The notes beneath the pieces are model-generated. The model was given only the letters and a program-made list of their open reading frames with translations. It ran no database searches and was not told where the DNA came from. Of a stretch of DNA of 64,000 nt, positions 44,250-54,981 are shown one piece after another. Positions within the stretch are counted from its first letter, which is position 1. Every line of letters starts with the position of its first letter. Source of the stretch: Puccinia triticina (Eukaryota; Basidiomycota; Pucciniomycetes; Pucciniales; Pucciniaceae); contig NC_070560.1 in the NCBI RefSeq assembly GCF_026914185.1, positions 4,827,501 through 4,891,500 of the forward strand. The letters are read 5' to 3'. The position numbers and the translations under genes were made by a program.

Positions 44250-45115
44250 TTTGATGCGCTTGATTTACTAGCCTCTTCGACCTCGTCGTGATCCAAGAAA
44301 CTACAGTCTGCATCCGTGTGCCCCACTCCCATTCTTACGGAAGCAGTGGACCGGCGCCAGCGGTATCTGCCATCGAACTTGATGTCTGACATCGCATTCG
44401 GTTTCCGATTTTGTATTTCACTTGTTCAAAGACCCTGGTTGGACCTTCTAAAATTTTTTTTGAAACCTGGTTAGGTGTAGCCTGCAGTGGGCCTCTGGTA
44501 CAGCCCTCTGCGTCGGCCGAGCTTGTCATGGCACACCCACCGCGTCGACCCGCATCCGATAGGCCAGCTCTCTTGTTCTCTTGCTTCCAGGCTCCCCAAG
44601 TTCGGCCACGAGGAAACTCGCCCTTACCCATGTTTGCAAGCTATTACGTAGCCAGGATAGACAGCCGGGCTTCTAACTCTGGCCGGCCGTCGTTCCCGCC
44701 TTGTGCCTGCATAACGAAATACGGATTTCTGTTCAACAAACACCACTCGGTGCTCTGCTGGCCTGCCCATGTCCGGCTGGCTCTAGCTCCGATCCTCGTT
44801 CGGTGGCTCCGATGCGGAGGAGCTTGCTTGTTGCTCTAGCGAGTTAAACTACCGTTTCCGGCCTGTTCAGTCACCAGGAGCACGAAAGATAAAGACTCTT
44901 GCTCGCGCCTCGCAACACAGTATGTAGTCAGCACACGGTCCTGAAGTGTCCTCGGTCAACTTGTAGCTTCTGTTGATCTGCACGGCGGTCAAGCTTGGCA
45001 ACATGTCACTCTTTTTGAGGGAGAGGTGTCACTCGCATTTATTTTCTCCCCATTTGAGAGTGTGATGATGTAATCAATCGCCTGTCACCAGACAGTCCCA
45101 GCCCCCGAGTCAAGG
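44250..45115. other. Divergent intergenic region between copy 2 and the MSS51-like gene
   Basis: It holds the copy-2 leader (ctcgtcgtgatccaagaaact, shared with copy 1) and the upstream region of the MSS51-like gene. A 142-codon frame at 44411-44839 has no recognisable motif and is not called. Confidence 0.5.
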
Positions 45116-46917
45116 ATGGCGAGAAATATCCCAGACAGCCATCGCAATTCCCTGGAATCCGGGCAGAAGATGTCTTTCCTGCAAAGCTCAACAAGGACGC
45201 ACCATCGCTGGTTGACACGACAGATATCATCCTACCATCCCCACCAGCCAAGCTCGTCTCGATCGATCTTCGGCCTCGGATGGCCGCTGGGCAAGAAGAA
45301 GCCCCCGACGGGCGAGGCTATGGCAGGCCGCAAGAATGCGCCATCCCCCCCGACACGGCTTCTCGAATCAGACAACCTCTTCCACCCGCTGACGAGCTCG
45401 CCGATCGCAGCGATGCGGGAGAAGGCGGCGCGGATCCGGGCGATCGCACGCTGTCCGGTCTATCCCGACCAGTTGGTGGGCTACGACTGTCCCGAATGTG
45501 GATACCCCACCCATTCTTCTCGAGAGGCCTGGGAGAGCGACGGCGAGAAGGCGAAGTATTGGCCAAGACTCAGAGAGGCTAACGAGGACGAACACGACCT
45601 CAGGTCTCAGCGTCCGATGCTCGAGTTCGACCTCCCCGACTGCCAGCCCTACGAAGAAACTATCACCCTCGCTAATTGGGACTTGCTCCTCTACACCCGT
45701 GGTTTTCGCTCAATCGATGAGGATCGCTCGAGACGTCATGTCTCTAAATTGCTGACCTACCCGATGACGATCGGCGCTATCTTACATGAATTTAGCCCTT
45801 ACTCTACTCGCAATCAACGACTCACTCTCGAAGGTTATCGATCTCTAACAGGTACATGCCATTTCCTGCTTCTTCTTCATGCTTTGCATCAGAGGGTTTT
45901 TTTTTCGAAGAGAGGAGATGAACTCTGGAGATCTGTTTAGAGTAACTGATCAAAACTAATGATAGTCCATTTCGCAAATAACCAACAGCATTACGCCAGT
46001 CACTACATCCACCTCTAGGAACAAACACAGCGCAAGTATTAGGCCGGACGATCAACCCAATCCGGATATTTATCCTAGGAGCGCGCGCGGAGTCATCGTT
46101 ACCACCGGCGGTATGGTCGCAACTACCGTACCTATTCCCGTCGCCGGACGTGTCATTCCAGGTGTATTTTATCGGGCCGGAGGTGATTCTTCCGCAGCAA
46201 CAGATCACTGGACCGGAGGGCCCGACGGAGAGCCAGGATGTCTACAAACGAGGCCGGCCGAACATGTCCTTTGGCGTGCCCGCATTCAGCGTTCCCGTCT
46301 CTCCGACCTTAACGTTGCATATGATCCAGGGTGCGTATCGGGAAGTGCATGGGGCCTTGGGCCCGTTCGACCCGTACACGGACGTCTATTTCGCCTTTTC
46401 GCCCGGCTTCGGCTTCCCCACCGTGCCTATAGTCCCCGGACCAGGAGGAGGGGCAGCAGAGAAGAGGGAGTCGCAAGCATTACTGGACTGCCAGTCGATC
46501 CAGCTGCAAACTAATTGGAACCAAGACGTCAAGCTCATCCTCGAAGAGAAATGCGCCCTCTTCGGCGCCGGCTTCAGTCCCGCCGACGTCCAGCGCGACG
46601 TTGACGCGCTCGAATCGGTCGAGGAGATCAAGGACCAGTTCGACTGGCTGCTCAACCCCGGCGAAAACGTGTTTGCTAGTCAGAAATGGGAGGTCGCCGA
46701 ATTCGATCCCGTCCGTCATTTTCTCCCTCTTTTCTTGATCGGTTTTCCCCGAGGAAGGAACTCATTCCTCTTATCCTGACTCATCTTCATCTGCATTTTT
46801 TTACTTTCTATCTAGAGGGTTGCTGTCAAATCAAACTATGCTATTTGGGGAATCCGAGGCAAGCGGTACGAGGTAGACGAATACGCAAGACGGGAGAAAC
46901 TCAGACAGATTGCTTGA
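45116..46917 (+). CDS. MSS51: MSS51-like mitochondrial translation factor
   Basis: Three exons (45116-45851, 46019-46710, 46816-46917) give 509 residues. The N-terminus is basic with few acids, suiting a mitochondrial presequence. LFHPLTSSPIAAMREKA leads into the MSS51 zinc finger (Cys113, Cys125-x-x-Cys128, GYPTH). NEDEHDLRS, LANWDLLLYTRGF, LTYPMTIGAILHEFSPY and FILGARAESSLPP then VYFIGPE follow in the order known for MSS51 homologues, and exon 3 gives NYAIWGIRGKRYEV at the C-terminus. Yeast Mss51 activates translation of COX1 mRNA and couples it to cytochrome c oxidase assembly; this protein probably does the same in the matrix. Intron donors gtacat and gtccgt are weak but keep the frame; a small extra exon near 45965-46000 is possible. 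A core housekeeping gene between repeat-rich blocks. Confidence 0.88.
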
Positions 46918-47817
46918 TTGCACCAACACTGAAACCATTACGCTACATGTAGCGTAATTATTTTGTATTGCTGTTACATTTTTATGTATTGGCGGTAAAA
47001 TGAGTACTGAGTAAATACAGTACAACATGCCAATATGTAAACAAATAAAATACAGAATACTGTTGGCCCAGAATGAACCATATGGCATTAGCACACAGCC
47101 ATTAAGGGGGTTCACAATTGAAATTTGCTTAACTTTAGAGCAGATTTTAAGGTGTTTCTGAACAACTTGTATAAAAATTGATGAAATGCACTGATTTATC
47201 AGAAGCACTTCCATGTGGACAGATTCCCAAAACTTATTTATTTTGGTCATAAACACCTCAAAATTGGCCCCAAAGTTTTGTAATATTCAATTCTGAACCC
47301 CCCTATTGCAGCAGTAGCGCATTGGCACAGCAATGCGCTACAAATTTCCAAAAATACGTGATTCTTTACTGATTACAACAACTAAAATGTAATGGTTTCA
47401 CCGTTGTGTGTAGACATGCATATGCAACCTCCTTTTTTCCCTTCTCCTCCAACTATTGATTGATTGACTTTTCATTTTTGATCGCATTCGTTGCCCTATA
47501 CAGTTTCCAGATGGTCCTGAAAATCCCAAACAAGGTAATCTTGTACCCATCCCGGCGGTTTTCCCAGCCTAATTCCAACGGGAACCGTTCCTCCTTCAAC
47601 CTACAAAATCAGACGAACCAATGTGTGGGCGCACATGATTTCCCTCTTCCAAACACCATTGTTTTGTTTGTAACTTGCGCACCATATTCTGAGCCAGTCA
47701 GCTCTTACACACATATCTCGGGCATACAAGGGCGAACTCTTGTCCGCAAATGCGCGGAGAGTCATCGCCGCTTCTCCGATTCCTAACTAAAAAGATTGAG
47801 GAAAAGCCTGTGAGCTC
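46918..47817. other. Intergenic region between convergent genes
   Basis: AT-rich, no gene. It contains the 199-bp inverted-repeat element at 47103-47305 and a small palindrome acgctacatgtagcgt near 46940. Confidence 0.5.
47103..47305. mobile_element. MITE with GGGGGTTCA termini and TA duplication
   Basis: The left end agggggttcacaattgaa and the right end ttcaattctgaacccccct are inverted copies with two mismatches. Both sides carry TA (47103-47104 and 47304-47305), the target of Tc1/mariner-type elements. There is no coding content. The terminal motif also occurs singly at 2748-2761. Confidence 0.7.
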
Positions 47818-48595
47818 TCACATTTTGGATCTATGTGCAGGAGGCTGCTTTACCAGATGGATCCAGAACTTGGGTTGTAGGAAGAGGAAAGAGGTCAGTC
47901 TGTCTTCCAGCTCCACTCTTTTCTTCGCAAAATCCTCCAGGGTTATCATTTTCTCCGCCGACTCCAGCCCTGGGGGATAATGGATCCCATCGATGAAATT
48001 GTCCACCAACTCGCCCTGTGGATTGAGGTAGTCGCCCTCGCTAAAAAAACGAACAAACAATCAAACAGAATACATTCTCCCCGGCTGGATCAGAATCTCA
48101 CAAGTGCGTTTTCCCCCGCGTCAAGATCGACGAGAAATTTACCTGGAATTATACCTGCTGATGCTGGCGTCATGCTCAATCACCCCATGTTTTTTGATCT
48201 GCTTGAGTGTGAACCTCCAAGTGAGTATGGTTCCCAGACGCACGTTTGTGGCCAGGACGAAGATGAAAGCGAAGGGAAAGCTGAAGTTGTAGCATTTACG
48301 CAACGCCTGAACGACCTGAAAAAACGGGAGTGAGTCCTCGTCGTCGCACGGCTTCCTATATCAATGATACCTTTGGACGTCAGTCTTCTCTGGGCGTCCA
48401 CAGAAATACTAGGGGACACTGAGAGCGGTCGACTTGCAGATATGAATGGTTGATCATGGCGGACATTGCCGGGCAGGGACAGCCCATAGTCCTTTGAGAA
48501 TAGGCATGTTCTTCCTCGGGCGTCGACTTGATCCCCATAGCTTCCCCCTCAACGCCTTGAGGCAACGGATCAGCTTGTGAGAAAATACACCTCAT
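47818..48595 (-). CDS. Haem-thiolate peroxidase (chloroperoxidase / Peroxidase_2 family)
   Basis: Three exons (48595-48410, 48315-48143, 48040-47818) give 193 residues. Exon 1 has MGCPCPAMSAMINHSYL, the family PCP motif whose Cys is the axial haem ligand. Exon 2 has VVQALRKCYNFSF, TNVRLGTILTWRF and HGVIEHDASISR, with the E-H-D triad region containing the catalytic Glu. Exon 3 continues EGDYLNPQGELVDNFI. Introns of 94 and 102 nt (gtattt...tttcag, gtaaat...tttttag) are needed to link these blocks and each join keeps the motif order. The protein is shorter than many family members and shows no signal peptide; a TATA-like tatatatata lies about 110 bp upstream of the ATG, supporting this start. 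Members carry out H2O2-dependent halogenation, peroxidation or oxygen transfer. Substrate unknown. It converges on the MSS51-like gene. Confidence 0.8.
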
Positions 48596-48701
48596 AGTTT
48601 TCTTTTTTCCAAGTTGGACCCCGAGAACTTAAGCGATCAAGAACGACGGGTGAAGTATTACGCTTTTTGCTGGTGACCTGCAAGGTACAAAGTACTCGGA
48701 G

Positions 48702-48713
48702 GAAGATATATAT
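48702..48713 (-). promoter_or_regulatory. TATA-like run upstream of the peroxidase gene
   Basis: tatatatatatc about 110 bp before the ATG at 48595. It is the only obvious core promoter candidate on that strand. Confidence 0.35.
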
Positions 48714-49552
48714 ATATCGGCGAGGATCGGTGGTGTAACTGGAGCTTGCCCCCTAGTCTTAGAGACAAACCTGATCTTCCCGATGTCATCTACTCGGTTC
48801 AGGACCACACTCCTCCTTGGTTTGGGATCGGAGAATGTCTGTTCAGGGGAAAATGCGGGTTATTATATTGAATTGACGATACACAATCACTGCAAAAACC
48901 CCATTTGTTTTGTGCTTGGGTGAAGGTACAACAGCAGTCACACAGGGATTTATCTCATAATATGTCAACTGGTGGAGGTCGAGCAACTTTTTCTTGTGGT
49001 GATGTATGCTTGAAAAGCTTGTTTTGCTGAAAGATCCTTACTTTCAATGACCAATAAAGCAAATGTAGGATCATTATGAAGGGAAATTGTCAGCCTTCAA
49101 GTAAGTTTAAGCTGCTAACCCAGAGCTTGGGTGGAAACAGGAAGGTTGCTAATGTAAAAAATACAACACTGTTTTTTCTGAGTAGTGACATGTTGATTTA
49201 ATTAGAACCAGTACTCTTAAGAAGGGATAGTAATGCAGCTTGTGGCCAATACAATATTAACATATAAAGGCTAGTATAATGGTTAGCTTGTGTTGAATTA
49301 CAGACTGGGTAATGTTCTAGATGCAGAAACTGAATGAGTAAATAAAATGAAATAGTGATTCAAAAACAACTTTTTTAAAATGGAAGGGATGAATTATCAA
49401 ACAAGGCAGGAGGAAATATGCCCTTCCTCAAGACTTGATGCGCAATCAAAATGAAGAAGAATGTGCAACTAGCCTAGACAAGCAAGTAAAAATGAGTGCC
49501 TGGTGGATGATTGTAGTATACAGCAACTTTAACGATTAAAATAACATGCTGA
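48714..49552. other. AT-rich spacer; right half conserved with the flank of copy 2
   Basis: No gene. From about 49320 the sequence parallels 42000-42207, including acttgatgcgca and gcctggtggatgatt, showing that the duplication that made the secreted paralogues extended beyond the coding region. Confidence 0.55.
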
Positions 49553-51615
49553 TTATCTTATCAAGCTGTCAATAAAGCCTGTTAAATACATTCAGAAACA
49601 ATGTAACAATTAGCATGCTGATGTTTTTATATCCACACAATGCAACATACCTATTTGTTCAGGCCGTTCCAATTTTATCCTAGCAATGTAACTTCGATGA
49701 CGAGCTGAATAGGAATAAGTGAAGATGTTATTGAAGAATTCTTTGACCGTCTTTGGAACACCCTTCTTCTTCTTTTTGAAAACTCCATTTCTGTAAGCAA
49801 AAATCCAATACTCCAAAAAACTCCAGAGGAGTGGAAGAATAGCCAGGGCTTTACTCTTGTCTCTCCCACAGCGGAGCAGCGGTTTGAGGGCCGATTTGAG
49901 CTGTTGATTACTGCAAGAAGATGGGTCATGGTAGATTGTTACCCAGTATTTGAAGGCTTCTTGGGCCTGGTAGAGTTCAGTTTTTAGGGTGAGTTCCTCT
50001 TTTCTTGGGACAATCGAACATATCATTTCAACGTGAAAGAGATAGAGTGGGAAGAGGAGCCCAACGTGCTTTACATTGATGAAGGAAGGTTCAAGAAGAG
50101 TTTTTTCGAAGTCTATCTCAGTCTCATCGAACCAACGTTGATACCATTGCTTGTAATGAGGCAGAAAGTCGGCTAGTTTTAGCGTCAATCTTCTCCTTCT
50201 TAGATCTCGATTGTTTTCAACTTGGTCGTTGTTGTCTGGCTTGTAATGCGCAGTTATCTTGGTCGACCAGCGTGGCTTGACAGACCCACGTTGTGACTTG
50301 ACAGACCCACGTTGTGACTTGACAAACCCACGTTGTGACTTGACAGATCCACGTTGTGACTTGACAGACCCAGGTGACTTGACAGACCCAGGTGGCACGA
50401 CAGGACCGGGTGGCTTGAGAAATCCGAGATACAAGCGATGAGTGTCTGGAAATTCACTCTCGGGGATAACGAGTTGTTGGCTCCGGGTCGCTGCGAGTCG
50501 TGTGCGGATCCGATCTATTTCCCTCAGTTGCACGGGATCCAATGGCTCATTGGGTGTAAAGTCAGTCGAATAAAACACTAGTCCTCCATGTCGACGGAAC
50601 TTTTGAGAGAGCTCTGGGTCCGCTGGCGAAGGAAGTGGGATGTGCAATTTGGGCCAGCGTATCTCAGGGCTAGCACGACGAGGCTGAGGATCCAGGCTTT
50701 TCACCACAGCCTCGACTCTTTGCTGCCGCTCATAAGCAAGGCTGTGCTTTGGTGGGGAGGTGGTGCCGGAGGGGAGCGGGAAGGTATCCTTCGAGAGGGC
50801 GGGTACGTCTGACTGACCCAGGCCTGCGATTATATGTCCATTAGTATCTAATACATGCGGCACACTAGAATGTGTCTCCGCAGCTCGTGACGCCGCGAGG
50901 TCATCCGGGCCTGGTCTTCCGCCTCCGATGCGCGCTAGAAGGTCGTGATCAAGGTCGTGAATGTTGCGGAACTCGGTTCCATAGAATTGGCCGGGGTCAG
51001 ACGATACGTCCTGCCCAGAGTCAGTGGGACGTTCTGCAGCAGCAGTTTGGGCTGGAAAATAGTCTGATAGGGAGGAGTGAGCTGACGGCCCGGCTGGAAG
51101 TGAGTCCCGAACGATCGATTCCGCTTGAGGAAGACGTGGGACGTTGATCAAACGGGGCCTGCCGCGCTGTCGCTTTACCGGCAAAGAATTTGGGATGTGC
51201 AAGGGGGAACTGCCGTGCTTCCGCTTGTTACGTCTTTGATTGGGTCCGGACGTTGCGGCCGAGGCGGGTGGGAAGGTATGCTCCGAGACGGCGGGGACGA
51301 ATGGTGGACCAGCGCCTGCGATTCCTTGATTTTGACTGTCCAATCCATGCGGCACGCCATGACTTTGCCTCTCCAATCCATGCGGCACGCCATGATGTGC
51401 CTGCGCAGCCCCTCCCTCCGCGAGGCCATCCGGGCCTGGTGCTCCATGTCCGAGGAACTCCGCAAGGACGTCGAAGTCGTGGGGGGAGAATCCGAGTTCA
51501 AATAGTTCGCTAGAGTCAATCGACATGTCCAGAGCATGAGGCTGGGCGGGACGTTCTTCACTAGCAGTTTCGGGAGGATAGTAGTCTGGGAGGAGGGGGT
51601 GGGGGCTAGCTGATT
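49553..51615 (-). pseudogene. Secreted repeat protein, family copy 3, main part (5' end displaced)
   Basis: The last exon (49578-49553, FIDSLIR) follows a 72-nt intron (49650-49579, gtatgt...taacag). The main exon runs from 49651 to about 51613 and is open upstream of its first ATG (51526), reading PDYYPPETASEERPAQPH, which matches PDYRPAETSTGERPADSLA of copy 2. Modules here are more divergent: PHGLERQSHGVPHGLDSQN, DPGQFYGTEFRNIHDLD, basic RRNKRKHGSS. A block of 21-bp units (50270-50400) encodes GSVKSQR repeats unique to this copy. The C-terminal domain is intact (QWYQRWFDETEIDF, FPLYLFHVEMICSIVPRK, VKEFFNNIFTYSYSA). The signal-peptide part lies at 53900-54127, beyond a 2.3-kb insertion, so no secreted product can be made without its removal. 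Confidence 0.8.
50265..50400 (-). repeat. 21-bp tandem repeats coding GSVKSQR
   Basis: On the plus strand cttgacagacccacgttgtga recurs at 21-bp steps five times with few changes, then decays into related units. On the coding strand this gives GSVKSQR repeats, strongly basic. It is absent from copies 1 and 2. Confidence 0.85.
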
Positions 51616-51617
51616 AA

Positions 51618-51737
51618 ACTCCTTAAATTCACCGGCCCTGTGACAGGTACAAATTTTGGGCAGCGCTTCCCCCTGTACCGGGGATAATGGGGCACCCACA
51701 ACTTGTACCAGTTACAGAACCGAAGAATTTGTGGAGT
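51618..51737. mobile_element. 120-bp MITE-like element at the left insertion edge
   Basis: The ends actcc...ctgtgacaggtacaa and ttgtaccagttacag...ggagt are inverted copies over about 35 bp. TTAA flanks both sides (51614-51617, 51738-51741), as for piggyBac-type insertions, though a TA duplication also fits. It sits exactly where copy 3 loses homology to its paralogues. Confidence 0.55.
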
Positions 51738-52337
51738 TTAAAAAAAGGTATACGCGAGGTGCACGATAATTAGGCCCAAAGAGGCATCAATACCACCTCA
51801 CGATCCTTGACTCCAAACCAAACACATTCCCCCTCCTCTTTATACCTTTCGGTCAGCCACGCCCATTGCCATTGACACACACGCTTTCACCGCCCGAGCT
51901 TTTGCCTGATCGACTTACATTACCTTTTTTAATGCATTACCTCAATTCTCGACATTCCAAGCATCCCAAACTTCCATATGCAATCGTACCTATCTCATCA
52001 TACGAGCACCACATTCCTATTCCCGGCTTCCAACAGCCACAATGACGCAATCACCAGTCATGATTACCCTCCGCCTGCAATAGTGACACCACTATTCCAG
52101 GTGTCAATTCGACCAGTCAAACCCAACCTACCAAAGTCACCAACTCACTGTTTCCATAAGCAGTTGTTACCATTGCGCACAGGCCACAACTACGTCGGTC
52201 TCAGGCATCTTTCGAGCGTCCTTACTTTCATTTCCTATCCTCCAAACGCGCGTCGCTCCATTAGTCCGTTATGCAATTCCCTGTTCTTCTCAAATGTTTG
52301 TCCCGCTTTTTTCGCGGTACGCCTCGTACTCATTTGA

Positions 52338-53430
52338 CTAACATCTTAAATGTGCCCCTTGCTTCTTGTTTATGCTCAGCAATACCACCGCCACCGCTAC
52401 CGTCTGGAGAGGAGCAGACACAAAGCTTGGCCCCATCGCTTATTTGTCCGTCATTTTTTTTGCTGTCTCTCTCACAACCACTTCCCTTCCCACCTTTGTC
52501 ACACTTTCCTCCCCCCCCCCCCCCCCATCCCCAATTTTTATTTGTGCGCGACGCCGCTCCCCATTTTTTTCGGTGTACGACCGACTTGGCGCACAACCGG
52601 TCCCCCCGATTCCAGTTTATGTTTCCTGTTCTTCTCAAGCGTCTCTTCTCAGCTTTTTCGCCGTACGCCCCGTCCTCATTTGACTAACATCATAACTGTG
52701 CCCCTCGCTTCTTGTTTAAGCTCAGGAATACCACCGCCACCGCTCCCGTCTGGAGAGGAGTAGACCAAAAGCTTGACTCCATTGTCCATTTGTTCGTCAT
52801 TTTTTTTGCTGTCTGCCTCACAACCACTCCCGTTCCCACCTTCGCCACACTTCCCTCCCCACTCCACTTTTCATCTGTGCACGACTTTGCTCCCTCATGT
52901 TTTTTCGGTGTACGACCGAATTGGCGCACGACCGGGCCCCCGTTTCTTTATTTTTGCTGTCTTTCACACAACCACTCCCCTTCCCACCTTCGCCCCACTT
53001 CCCTCATCTCCCTTTGTGCACGACTCCCTCCCTCCATTTATTTTCGGTGTACGACCGAATTGGCTCACAACCGGCCCACCGCTTCCAGTTTAATTTCCCT
53101 GTTCCTTCAAACATCTCCTCCCACTTTTCTTCGGCGTAGGCTCCATCCTCCTATAACTAACATCTTTACGATGCCCGTTGCTTCTTGTTTATGCTCAGCA
53201 ATACCACCGCCACCGCTCCAGCCTGGATAGGAATAGACCAAAAGCTTGACTTCACCGCCCATTTGTGTGTCACCTTTTTGCTGTCTTTCCCACAACCATT
53301 TCCCTTCCCACGTTCGCCACACTTCCCTCCCCCTCCACTTTTTTATTTGAGCACAACGCACCCCCGTTTTTTTCGGTGTACGACCGAACTAGCGCACAAC
53401 CGGCCCTCCCGCTTCCATTCCATTTTACAC
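52338..53430 (+). repeat. Pyrimidine-rich tandem repeats inside the Helitron
   Basis: actaacatc...ttgcttcttgttt recurs at about 52338, 52680 and 53155, and ggtgtacgaccgaattggcgcac-like sequence at about 52572, 52910, 53046 and 53377. Units are irregular (period about 340 and 475 bp) with internal deletions. Open frames across them are repeat artefacts. Confidence 0.75.
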
Positions 53431-53464
53431 GACCTGTCCCTTCTTACTTACCTTTAATCCACGA

Positions 53465-53753
53465 GCCGGATCAAGAGTTTGCGACGAAATTTCAAAGATT
53501 CCAGTTCCCGGTGGTGCCTGCGTTTGCGATGACAGTTAACAAAGCCCAAGGCCAAACATTGGAAAAGGTGGTTGTCTTTTTGCCGCGGCCGGTGTTTGCT
53601 CATGGACAACTGTACGTGGCCTTGTCAAGAGTTACAACTCCGGAGGGGACGATGGTCGGAATAGTTGCTGGAGGCCAGACTCGAGGACCGGTTGAGACAA
53701 TGAACGTGGTAAATTTGGAGGTCATCCGGTCGGGTGTTTCGTTGGTGGAGTGA
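53465..53753 (+). pseudogene. Helitron Rep-helicase, C-terminal PIF1-like remnant
   Basis: The reading DQEFATKFQRFQFPVVPAFA then MTVNKAQGQTLEKV and HGQLYVALSRVTTPEG contains the last PIF1/RecD-like helicase motifs (NKAQGQT, LYVALSRV), exactly as at the C-terminus of Helitron Rep-Hel proteins. The stop is at 53751-53753. The Rep domain and earlier helicase motifs are absent and the frame upstream is repeat sequence, so this is a remnant about 95 residues long. Confidence 0.85.
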
Positions 53754-53873
53754 TGGGAAAAGTTCTTGATACTGTGCTGTGATGTTTTTTTAGTAAATGC
53801 AATATAGATGTTACTGTACTGTGTTACTTGCAAGCGTATATCCTACGGTGTTGCGCGGGGAAAAATTTCCGGC

Positions 53874-53899
53874 CGCGGCAAAGCCGCGCGGTTCCCTAG
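53874..53899 (+). other. Helitron 3' terminal hairpin and CTAG end
   Basis: Six-base stem cgcggc/gccgcg with loop aaa, then cggttcc and CTAG; the next base is T. This fixes the right edge of the insertion in copy 3. Confidence 0.8.
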
Positions 53900-54127
53900 T
53901 GGGTATAAAAAGTTGGCCGAGGATGGTTGATGTTGGTCCGCTTGTCCAGCCGCCCTGGCCGCCGATGAAGGAGAGGGGGCAAAGAAATCATATCCCAGCT
54001 CGGGAGCGCGTCTGTCCCAACTCCACGCCGATAATCCTTCCGAACCTGAAAGCTCGCCAAGGAGGAAGATTAGCATGAGGAGACTGAGCAACGGAATGTC
54101 TCTGCCCAAGTTGTTGATCAGAGCCAT
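53900..54127 (-). pseudogene. Secreted repeat protein, family copy 3, displaced signal-peptide part
   Basis: MALINNLGRDIPLLSLLML starts a signal peptide like MALKIHSGRGIQLLSLLVA of copy 1, followed by AARAAGQADQHQPSSANFLYP, which matches AARQADHYQPSSANLLHP. Homology stops at the Helitron end (53899/53900) and resumes at 51615. About seven codons present in the paralogues are missing at the join. Confidence 0.8.
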
Positions 54128-54462
54128 CGTCGATGTGCGTGAATTGCTTCACCATCCCCGTCCGAGAAACGAATTGGCGACTAGAAAATACGCCAACGAC
54201 TTTTTGAGTTTCTCGAGATTTGGTAAATACACGCGTTTCCCATGGCACACCGATGCACAAAATTGTGTTACAGGACTTCAGCTGCTGTAGAGGATGGATA
54301 GGATACTCTTCCTCCTTCTTCCTCTACATCCCAGGAGTGTCCCACCCGGGTGAGCTCCGACACCCCCTGGTGTCGGAAGAGGACCCTGGAAACCCCCTAT
54401 AGATGTGGGTAATGTAAAATGTATGGAATTTTGGCCAAAAAACCAACGGACTTACAGTCGTT
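54128..54462. other. Upstream region of secreted copy 3
   Basis: cgtcgatgtg next to the ATG, aaaattgtgttacaggactt near 54255-54275 and gggtgagctccgac near 54347-54362 match the upstream region of copy 1. It ends at the TA-flanked element at 54463. Confidence 0.55.
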
Positions 54463-54981
54463 TAAGTCCCTCTCTTGCCTGAGAGCATCTCCACCCGCCA
54501 GGTTGCTATCCCGCGTTTACCAACCCGAACCCAAAAAACACCACCCACCCGGGGTGGCAAATGAGTTTCTATTTTGCCTCCAGAGGTAAAAATCGGCATC
54601 AGGTTGCTACATATGGCAACCCAATAGCAACTCAATAGCAACTCCTCCTGGCTCATCCCCCCTCAACACTCATCAACTCAAGTGCATAGACATGTCATGC
54701 AACAACCCATAAGGTAAGCTTTACATCAACAAGCACCATGAAAAAATTCATGTGAATAGGTGTCAGGTGACATTCAGTAACATATGCTGAAATTCCAGTG
54801 GTAATCCAACATTACTCCCCTTAAATGACAATGGCCCCTTTGTCATCATCAGGGGGTTCTACCCCTTGTCCATAAGTTTATGGTTAAAGTTAAGGCTGGA
54901 GTTGGCTTCACATCACCTACCACCTAGTACCCTCAGTTTTTTCATGGTGAAGTAATAAAAAAAAAACAAAAATCAACCTAT

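Larger units (their letters stand above)
51738..53899 (+). mobile_element. Helitron fragment with intact 3' terminus
   Basis: The 3' end has a hairpin (cgcggc aaa gccgcg, 53874-53888) followed seven bases later by CTAG at 53896-53899 and then host T, the classical Helitron 3' signature (hairpin, CTRR, insertion before T). A PIF1-type helicase C-terminus lies just inside. The 5' TC end could not be found and may have been lost or altered by the MITE-like sequence at 51618. The interior carries long tandem repeats (see 52338). Confidence 0.78.

Noticed and set aside
44411..44839. A 142-codon plus-strand gene upstream of the MSS51-like gene
   Set aside because: No domain, no splice pattern and no signal sequence; it overlaps the likely promoter regions of two divergent genes.
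52271..53230. Several 100-170-codon frames inside the Helitron
   Set aside because: They are translations of pyrimidine-rich tandem repeats; only the helicase tail has real motifs.
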